A stretch of 25,329 nucleotides of DNA. It comes from JBGTNQ01 sp964646785. GTDB lineage: Bacteria; Patescibacteriota; Minisyncoccia; Phycocordibacterales; Zambryskibacteraceae. Shown here one piece after another: positions 1 through 6,034 of the stretch; the first letter of the stretch is position 1, and each line of letters starts with the position of its first letter. The notes under the pieces were generated by a model. That model had not been told where the DNA came from, did not search any database, and saw only the letters and a list, made by a program, of their open reading frames with translations. The stretch lies in NCBI GenBank assembly GCA_964646785.1, contig CAZYGU010000010.1, forward strand, positions 1-25,329, read 5' to 3'. A program made the translations under genes and the position numbers.

Positions 1-2
1 TA

Positions 3-869
3 AAAAAGGGCGATAAGTTTTATTTTAATTATTCCGTGTTCATGGATGGAACAGAGGTCTATGGAATAACAAATATCGTTCGCACTGGGCAACTACTTTT
101 TCTTGTTATTGTCTTTTGTATCATGGTGATTATTTTTGGTGGGTGGCAAGGTGTACGTTCGCTTCTTTCTCTTGTGGGTAGTTTTTTTGCTATTTTTTAT
201 ATTCTTATGCCTGGGCTTCTTCAGGGATGGAATCCTGTTTTTATTAGTTTATTGGTTTCGGGGGGTATTCTCTTTGTCGCAATTTTCTTCACTCACGGTT
301 TGAATCGCGAATCAGCCGTTGCATATACAGGTACAATGATAGCGGTGTTGATTACGGTATTGTTTGCAGTGTTTGCTGTCCATCTTACGAATCTCTCTGG
401 GTATGCTGCAGAAGAGACTGTGTATCTAAATTTTAGTACAGGTGGAACTCTTGATTTTGTTGGCTTACTTCTCGGTGCGATTATTATCGGAGTTCTTGGT
501 GTACTCGATGATATTGCTGTGACCCAGGCTGCAGTTGTGAGCGAGTTGTACAGCACTAATCCAAATATAACCAAAAGAGAGGTATATATGAGGGCTCTTA
601 GGGTAGGGAGAGAGCATGTGGGTGCTTTAGTAAATACGCTTATCTTGGCATATACAGGTGCATCACTACCGCTTCTTTTATATATGTATGTTTCACCTAC
701 AAATTTTATTTCCTCAGTAAACTCTGAGGTGTTTGCTACTGAAATCGTCCGAGCAATCGTGGGTAGTGCTGGCCTCATTTTGACTGTTCCTATCGTGACA
801 CTCCTTGCTGTGTTTTTCTTAAAGGGGTATATTTCAAAACATTCTCACTCGCATTCTCATATACATTAA
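3..869 (+). CDS. YibE/F-like multipass membrane protein, 5' end cut by the window
   Basis: The reading frame is open to the left edge, so the real start lies outside the window. The first visible residues (KKGDKFYFNYSVFMDGTEVY) resemble the extracytoplasmic N-terminal part of YibE/F proteins, and a GTG at 36 is therefore not taken as the start. About seven hydrophobic segments follow. The stretch LLGAIIIGVLGVLDDIAVTQ is a typical YibE/F membrane motif with charged DD inside the membrane region. The C-terminus ends in a His/Ser tail (HSHSHSHIH), which could bind metal but may only be a cytoplasmic tail. The family has no firmly established biochemical role. The next gene starts 4 bases later, so the two are probably co-transcribed. 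Confidence 0.85.
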   Translation, partial: KKGDKFYFNYSVFMDGTEVYGITNIVRTGQLLFLVIVFCIMVIIFGGWQGVRSLLSLVGSFFAIFYILMPGLLQGWNPVFISLLVSGGILFVAIFFTHGLNRESAVAYTGTMIAVLITVLFAVFAVHLTNLSGYAAEETVYLNFSTGGTLDFVGLLLGAIIIGVLGVLDDIAVTQAAVVSELYSTNPNITKREVYMRALRVGREHVGALVNTLILAYTGASLPLLLYMYVSPTNFISSVNSEVFATEIVRAIVGSAGLILTVPIVTLLAVFFLKGYISKHSHSHSHIH

Positions 870-873
870 ACAT

Positions 874-1152
874 ATGGATATAGCATCACATTGGCAAAGT
901 TTTCATATTGAAATTGGAATTGCGCTTCTCTGCATGTATACAGTGATTGATGCAATGTATGCCTACTACACAGTTGTGGTAACAAAAAAGAGACCGCTTA
1001 CTTCAGCAAACGTCAGCGCTATAATGCATTTCTTGCTCGCATTTGGTGTGCTTAGTTACACACAAAACTATTTGTATATTGTGCCTATCGCAATTGGCTC
1101 ATGGATTGGAACATACCTCGTTGTACGGTATGACTTACAGTCAGGAATTTAG
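874..1152 (+). CDS. small multipass membrane protein, unknown function
   Basis: A 92-residue protein with about three hydrophobic segments (roughly residues 13-33, 46-62 and 66-84). The loop TKKRPLTSANVSA between the first two is basic and likely cytoplasmic. The last helix contains PIAIGSWIGTYLVV, recalling the G-x-x-x-G-rich helices of DUF2179/DUF5698 membrane proteins, but the match is too weak to assign. It starts 4 bases after the YibE/F-like gene and probably shares its transcript. It has no signal peptide, no Cys pair and no enzyme motif. The ATG at 874 is the first start after the upstream stop. Confidence 0.6.
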   Translation: MDIASHWQSFHIEIGIALLCMYTVIDAMYAYYTVVVTKKRPLTSANVSAIMHFLLAFGVLSYTQNYLYIVPIAIGSWIGTYLVVRYDLQSGI

Positions 1153-1208
1153 AGCGATGCAGTGTGAAGATGTTTGCGTTCTGTACAATATCTGCCAAAA
1201 GGGGAGTG

Positions 1209-1217
1209 TGGTATTAT
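1209..1217 (+). promoter_or_regulatory. extended -10 promoter of the pyrD-glycolysis operon
   Basis: TG-G-TATTAT lies about 33 bases before the pyrD ATG; a second hexamer TATAAT overlaps at 1217-1222. No good -35 is visible at the standard distance. Predicted transcription start is near 1224, which gives a leader of about 27 bases without a Shine-Dalgarno sequence. Confidence 0.55.
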
Positions 1218-1250
1218 ATAATTCAGTAATTCAGTAACTACGAAACTATC

Positions 1251-2372
1251 ATGAATGAAACGGCTATTCGATACCGAAATATGATAACTCGAGGTCTCTA
1301 TCGTGGTGTGCTAAAGCCAATATTCTTTTCACATGATCCAGAAGCTGTTCATGATGCAATGACAAAAGCGGGTGTCACTTTGGGTAAATATAAGATTGGT
1401 AAGGTTGCAACGAGCACCCTTTTTTCGTACCACAACAGCGTTCTTGAGCAGAATCTTTTAGGAATACAGTTTAAAAATCCAATAGGACTTTCGGCGGGTT
1501 TTGATAAAAATGCGGAACTTACTGATATTTTGCCGACAGTTGGATTTGGCTTTGCAGAGGTTGGATCAGTTACCGGAAATTATTGTGCGGGCAACCCCTT
1601 GCCTAGACTTTGGCGTCTCCCAAAGTCGCAGGGACTTGTGGTGTATTACGGTCTTAGGAACGATGGGTGCGATTCAATATCAAAAAAACTTACTGGAAAA
1701 ACATTTAAAATTCCTATTGGTGTGAGTGTGGCAATGACTAATTGTACTGAAAATATAAACATCAAATCTGCTGTACTTGATTATGCAAAAGCATTTCGAA
1801 CGATGGAGCCAGTAGCACAATACCTTACTGTAAATATAAGTTGTCCGAATACACTTGGGGGACAACCTTTCATTGTTCCTTATAATCTTGATTACTTGTT
1901 GGATATAATTGATGAAATTCCAACATCAAAGCCTATTTTCATTAAACTTTCTCCTGATATGAATAATGAGAAACTTGATGCAGTACTTGATGTTGTTATG
2001 AAACACAGGGTACATGGAATTATTTGTACAAACCTTACAAAAAAAAGAGATCCCCAGAAAATAAAAGAAGAACATACTCCAACACTTGGTGGAATAAGTG
2101 GAAAGGTAGTTCAAGAGAGTGCAGATGATATGCTTAAGAGTGTCTACAAGAAAACACAAGGGAAGTATGTCCTTGTCGGATCTGGAGGAGTATTTACCGC
2201 TGAAGACGCATACAAAAAAATTAGACTCGGTGCCTCACTTATTCAGATAATTACTGGGATGGTTTTTGAAGGCCCTCAAGTTATTAGTGAAATAAATCAA
2301 GGATTAGTGGCATTACTTGAAAGGGATGGTTTTAATCATATTAGTCAGGCAATAGGAATCGACAATCAATAA
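1251..2372 (+). CDS. pyrD: dihydroorotate dehydrogenase, class 2 type
   Basis: Oxidises dihydroorotate to orotate in pyrimidine synthesis; class 2 enzymes are membrane-associated and reduce quinone. The 373-residue length, the N-terminal extension (FFSHDPEAVHDAMTK), the FMN-binding LSAGFDKNAEL (80-90), EVGSVT (103-108), IKLSPD (231-236), GGISGK and the phosphate-binding LVGSGGVF (308-315) all follow the class 2 pattern. The active-site loop reads NISCPNT (195-201), with Cys198 where class 2 enzymes normally carry the catalytic Ser; Cys is the class 1 catalytic base. The usual GFNN.G motif is altered to GLRNDG (134-139). It heads an operon and its stop overlaps the next start by one base. No Shine-Dalgarno sequence precedes the ATG. 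Family assignment is firm; the electron acceptor is not proven. Confidence 0.93.
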   Translation: MNETAIRYRNMITRGLYRGVLKPIFFSHDPEAVHDAMTKAGVTLGKYKIGKVATSTLFSYHNSVLEQNLLGIQFKNPIGLSAGFDKNAELTDILPTVGFGFAEVGSVTGNYCAGNPLPRLWRLPKSQGLVVYYGLRNDGCDSISKKLTGKTFKIPIGVSVAMTNCTENINIKSAVLDYAKAFRTMEPVAQYLTVNISCPNTLGGQPFIVPYNLDYLLDIIDEIPTSKPIFIKLSPDMNNEKLDAVLDVVMKHRVHGIICTNLTKKRDPQKIKEEHTPTLGGISGKVVQESADDMLKSVYKKTQGKYVLVGSGGVFTAEDAYKKIRLGASLIQIITGMVFEGPQVISEINQGLVALLERDGFNHISQAIGIDNQ

Positions 2373-3343
2373 TGAAAAAAATTTATATTACACGAGCAAT
2401 ACCCCAAGTTGGAATCGACATGCTTACACAAAAGGGATTTGAAGTGCATGTCGGAAAGAGTAGTGATCCAATTTCTCAAAAGGAGCTTATTCGTGCAATA
2501 AAAGGGAAAGAATTTGATGGTATTATCACTCTTCTTACGGATGTTATTGATGCAAAAGTTTTTGATATTTCACCAAGTGTTCGTATTGTTTCGAACTATG
2601 CTACTGGGTTTGATAATATCAACTTAGTTGATGCAAAAAATCATCATGTGACGGTCGCAAATGCTCCCGCAGGACACTCTGCACGTTCAGTTGCTGAATT
2701 CTCCTTGTCGCTTACTCTCGCACTTCTTACTCGTATTGTAGAGGCTGATGACTTTGTAAGAAAAGGAAAATATAAAGGTTGGTCACCGATGAATTTTATT
2801 GGGAGCGATATGCAAGGTAAAACTGTTGGTCTTATTGGAGCAGGAAGAATTGGGAGTATGTTTGCAAAGTATGCACGATCCCTTGATCTTACTGTTTTGT
2901 ATACCGATATAAAAAGAAATCCAACTTTTGAGCAGGAGTGTGGAGCTCAATTTTGTCCAACACTTGCTGAGTTACTTCCACAGTGTGATGTTGTCAGTAT
3001 CCATGTTCCACTCCTTCCTTCCACTCGACATCTTATGAACGAAGAGATGATTGCACATATGAAGAAAACAGCGGTACTTATTAATACTTCACGTGGCCCT
3101 GTTGTCGACGAGAAAGCATTAGAGGTTGCCTTACGTGAAAAAAGAATTGCAGGGGCTGCGCTTGATGTGTTTGAATTTGAACCAAAAATTAGTCGAGGTA
3201 TGCGTAAGCTTCCGAATGTTATTTTGACACCACATATTGCTTCAGCAAGCGATAGCGCTCGTAATGAAATGGCGATGATAGCAGCACAAAATATCATTGA
3301 TTATTTTGAAGGGAAGGTGCCAGCAAATATAGTAACTGTATGA
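2372..3343 (+). CDS. NAD-dependent D-2-hydroxyacid dehydrogenase, GyaR (glyoxylate reductase)-like
   Basis: A 323-residue D-isomer-specific 2-hydroxyacid dehydrogenase. The Rossmann motif GAGRIG (156-161) is followed by Asp179 at the end of the second strand (LYTD), suggesting NAD rather than NADP. The catalytic triad of the family is present: Arg241 in NTSRGPVVDE, Glu270 in DVFEFEP, and His288 in LTPHIASAS. The N-terminus (YITRAIPQVGIDML) closely resembles archaeal glyoxylate reductases. Substrate could be glyoxylate, hydroxypyruvate or pyruvate (D-lactate formation). Its place beside pyruvate kinase would suit a fermentative role that regenerates NAD, but this is inference. Start and stop overlap neighbouring genes (TAATG with pyrD, ATGA with the mutase), so translation is probably coupled. 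Confidence 0.88.
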   Translation: MKKIYITRAIPQVGIDMLTQKGFEVHVGKSSDPISQKELIRAIKGKEFDGIITLLTDVIDAKVFDISPSVRIVSNYATGFDNINLVDAKNHHVTVANAPAGHSARSVAEFSLSLTLALLTRIVEADDFVRKGKYKGWSPMNFIGSDMQGKTVGLIGAGRIGSMFAKYARSLDLTVLYTDIKRNPTFEQECGAQFCPTLAELLPQCDVVSIHVPLLPSTRHLMNEEMIAHMKKTAVLINTSRGPVVDEKALEVALREKRIAGAALDVFEFEPKISRGMRKLPNVILTPHIASASDSARNEMAMIAAQNIIDYFEGKVPANIVTV

Positions 3344-3972
3344 TTGGAAAACTTATTTTAGCTCGTCATCATGAATCAGAATGGAACAAACTCGGCAAGT
3401 GGACGGGTATTCGTGATAGACATTTAACTGATTATGGTTTTGAAAAGTCTGCAGATATGGGTCTTTTAATTAAGGATATTAAAATCGATCAAGCTTTTGC
3501 ATCAATGCAAGTACGCACAATAGAAACATTGTCATGCATGCTCAATGTATGTGAGCTGTATGAAGTTCCAACTGAACATTCAAGTGCTCTCAATGAACGT
3601 GATTATGGAGATTACACTGGAAAAAATAAATGGGAGATGGAACGCATTCTTGGTGAAGAAGAATTTAAGAAATTGCGAAGAGGATTTGATTACACTGTTC
3701 CAAATGGTGAATCGTTAAAGATGGTGTATGAACGTGTGGTACCATTTTTTCTCCATACGATTGTGCCAAAAGTAATTGAAGGAAAAAATGTACTAGTTGT
3801 TGGACACGGAAATTCGTTACGAATGATCGTAAAGTATATAGAACATATTTCAGATGAAGATATTGTCGATATTGAAATACCTTTTGGTTCAGTGACAATA
3901 TATGACATTGATCAAGAAGGGCATTTTCTTCACAAAGAAGTAAGGCAAACACAATCACAAGTACCAGCATGA
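3340..3972 (+). CDS. gpmA: phosphoglycerate mutase, cofactor-dependent type
   Basis: Interconverts 3- and 2-phosphoglycerate. The 210-residue protein is shorter than the roughly 250-residue E. coli GpmA because it lacks the long insertion before GESL and the C-terminal tail. Seen: catalytic His10 in LARHHESEWN, KWTGIRDRHLTDYG, Arg59, the acid Glu86 in LNERDYG, RRGFDY, PNGESL, and the second catalytic His156 in VVGHGNSLRMIVKYI. The normally invariant Gly of RHGE is His11 here. The closeness to GpmA in the NERDYG and HGNSLR blocks, and the neighbouring pyruvate kinase and enolase, argue for a glycolytic mutase rather than a general histidine phosphatase. It overlaps both neighbours by 4 bases (ATGA). 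Confidence 0.9.
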   Translation: MIGKLILARHHESEWNKLGKWTGIRDRHLTDYGFEKSADMGLLIKDIKIDQAFASMQVRTIETLSCMLNVCELYEVPTEHSSALNERDYGDYTGKNKWEMERILGEEEFKKLRRGFDYTVPNGESLKMVYERVVPFFLHTIVPKVIEGKNVLVVGHGNSLRMIVKYIEHISDEDIVDIEIPFGSVTIYDIDQEGHFLHKEVRQTQSQVPA

Positions 3973-4769
3973 AACATTCAAGAGCTCAAATCGTTGCAAC
4001 CATTGGCCCTGCATCTTCACAGAGAGAGATGCTTGCCTCTTTAATTGATCATCAAATGGATGTAGCACGATTTAATTTCTCTTGGTCTGACTTAGATGAA
4101 AGAAAACAACAATTCGCGCTTCTGCGAGATGTGGCACAATCAAAAGACCGTCACATTCCTATTGTTATGGATCTACCGGGTCCACGAGTAGAAGAAGTAG
4201 AGGGGCACACATATCATTCCTCAGACAAAGCATATCTCACTGATCATGATAAAGAGTGTATTCTTTTCGGTATATTACAGAACATCGAATATGTAGCTCT
4301 TTCATTTGTAGGGAAGGTGAGTGATATAGAGGAGGTGAAATCCTTCATCGCGCATAATGGAGGTTCACAAAGGATTATTTCAAAAATTGAACGAGAAATT
4401 GCGCTTGAAAACATTGATGCAATAATTACAGCATCAGATGCCATCATGATTGCTCGTGGTGATCTTGGAAAAGAGATAGCAATTGAGAAGATACCGTTTG
4501 TACAAGCGTCTCTCATTCAGAAGTGTAATGATGCGAGTAAACCGGTTATTACAGCAACACAGATGTTGTTATCCATGACTGAACATAATATTCCAACACG
4601 TGCTGAAGTAACGGATGTTGCAAGTGCTATCATTCAGGGGTCTGATGCGGTCATGCTTTCAGAGGAGACCGCAAAGGGTAGTTATCCATTAGAATCAGTG
4701 ATGGTAATGGAGCGCATTATTGCAGAAGCAGAAAAGCATGGGACAAAAAGATTAATTCATTCATTATAA
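3969..4769 (+). CDS. pyk: minimal pyruvate kinase (barrel domain only)
   Basis: Converts phosphoenolpyruvate and ADP to pyruvate and ATP. The 266 residues cover only the TIM-barrel A domain; ordinary enzymes have about 470. After VMDLPGPRV (66-74) only about 16 residues remain where the B (lid) domain of about 100 residues should be, then the barrel resumes at LTDHDKECILFGI (90-102). The C-terminal allosteric domain is absent: the protein ends after VMERIIAEAEKHGTKRLIHSL. Core catalytic residues are kept: Arg34, Asn36, Ser38, Asp68, Lys139 and Glu141 (SKIERE), Asp165 (ARGDLGKE) and Thr197 (ITATQM). His of NFSH is Trp39. Intact coupling to neighbours (ATGA with gpmA, 2-base gap to eno) and unbroken frame argue against a pseudogene. 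No allosteric control through a C domain is possible. Confidence 0.88.
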   Translation: MKHSRAQIVATIGPASSQREMLASLIDHQMDVARFNFSWSDLDERKQQFALLRDVAQSKDRHIPIVMDLPGPRVEEVEGHTYHSSDKAYLTDHDKECILFGILQNIEYVALSFVGKVSDIEEVKSFIAHNGGSQRIISKIEREIALENIDAIITASDAIMIARGDLGKEIAIEKIPFVQASLIQKCNDASKPVITATQMLLSMTEHNIPTRAEVTDVASAIIQGSDAVMLSEETAKGSYPLESVMVMERIIAEAEKHGTKRLIHSL

Positions 4770-4771
4770 CT

Positions 4772-6028
4772 ATGTCATCAATTGAACTTCTTACTGCTCG
4801 AGAAATACTAGACTCAAGAGGACATCCAACTATTGAAGTAACCTGTGTTCTTTCCGGTGGTGTACATGCGTACGCGTCAGTTCCTTCTGGGGCAAGTACT
4901 GGAATCCACGAGGCTCACGAGCTTCGTGATGCTGATATGGCGCGATATGCAGGTCTCGGTGTCCTTACTGCGGTTAATAATGTAAAGCAAGTAATTTTTC
5001 CCGCAGTAAAAGGAAAAGATCTTTCTCAGAGAGATCTTGATACTGTTCTTATTGATCTTGATGGAACTCCGAATAAATCAAATCTTGGAGCTAATGCAAT
5101 ACTTGGAGTTTCTATGGCTTTTGCTCGAGCAGTCGCTTTGGAACGTGGTATTGAATTGTATGAGTACCTCGGATCACTTGGTGGTGTCGCTGATTTTAAA
5201 ATCCCACAACCAATGTTTAATGTTATTAATGGGGGAATGCATGCAGATAGTGGTCTTGATATTCAGGAGTTCATGATTGCACCCAATACTGGAAATACAA
5301 TAAAGGAAAAAATTCGTGCTGGTTCTGAAATTATTGGGTTTTTGAAAAAAAGTTTGGCAAAAAATGGGTATACCGTTAGTGTGGGGGATGAAGGTGGTTT
5401 TGCTCCGAAACTCTCTACAAACGAAGAAGCTTTTGGTTATATACAAGAAGCGATCATGGGTGCTGGATACTCCATTGATCAAGTTCATATGGCATGTGAT
5501 GTTGCAGCCTCAAGTTTTTATATAGATGGACAATACCATGTTGCGATTCATGGGCAAAAGAAACTGTATTCATCTGCAGAGCTTGCTGATTGGTATCGCG
5601 AGCTTACTGAAACATATCCAATTATATCGATAGAAGACGGATTTTCTGAAGATGATATTCAGGGATTCTCTTCTCATTACCAAATGCTTGGAAGTAAGAT
5701 TCTTATTGTGGGTGATGATCTAACTGTTACGAACGAGAAACGAATTGATCTAGCACATCAAGCACAAGCAATTAATTCAGTGCTTATTAAACTGAACCAA
5801 ATTGGAACTGTGAGTGAAACTATATCTGCAATACAAAAGACCCAATCATTTGGTTGGAAACCGTTTATTTCACACAGGTCTGGAGAAACGACAGATACAT
5901 TTATTGCAGATCTTTCAGTTGGGCTCTCATGTGATTACATCAAATCAGGATCTCTCGCGCGAGGAGAAAGAGTATGTAAGTATAATCGATTGATGGAAAT
6001 TGAAGATACTCTTTCTTCTGTTTCTTAG
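4772..6028 (+). CDS. eno: enolase
   Basis: Dehydrates 2-phosphoglycerate to phosphoenolpyruvate. The 418-residue length is normal. Seen in order: LTAREILDSRGHPTIEV at the N-terminus, the flexible loop PSGAST (38-43), His157 in INGGMHAD, Glu166 in DIQEF, catalytic Glu207 in VGDEGGFAP, the Mg ligands Asp243, Glu288 (SIEDG) and Asp315 (GDDLTVTN), catalytic Lys340 in LIKLNQIGT, and the signature SHRSGETTDTFIADL (367-381). It is the last gene of the operon and begins 2 bases after pyk. Its end is only 6 bases from the end of the convergent RNR gene, with no hairpin terminator between them. Confidence 0.98.
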   Translation: MSSIELLTAREILDSRGHPTIEVTCVLSGGVHAYASVPSGASTGIHEAHELRDADMARYAGLGVLTAVNNVKQVIFPAVKGKDLSQRDLDTVLIDLDGTPNKSNLGANAILGVSMAFARAVALERGIELYEYLGSLGGVADFKIPQPMFNVINGGMHADSGLDIQEFMIAPNTGNTIKEKIRAGSEIIGFLKKSLAKNGYTVSVGDEGGFAPKLSTNEEAFGYIQEAIMGAGYSIDQVHMACDVAASSFYIDGQYHVAIHGQKKLYSSAELADWYRELTETYPIISIEDGFSEDDIQGFSSHYQMLGSKILIVGDDLTVTNEKRIDLAHQAQAINSVLIKLNQIGTVSETISAIQKTQSFGWKPFISHRSGETTDTFIADLSVGLSCDYIKSGSLARGERVCKYNRLMEIEDTLSSVS

Positions 6029-6034
6029 ATATTA

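Noticed and set aside
3969..4769. Short pyruvate kinase as a truncated pseudogene.
   Set aside because: The frame is intact, catalytic residues are kept, both gene junctions are tight, and the missing parts are whole domains, one of them internal.
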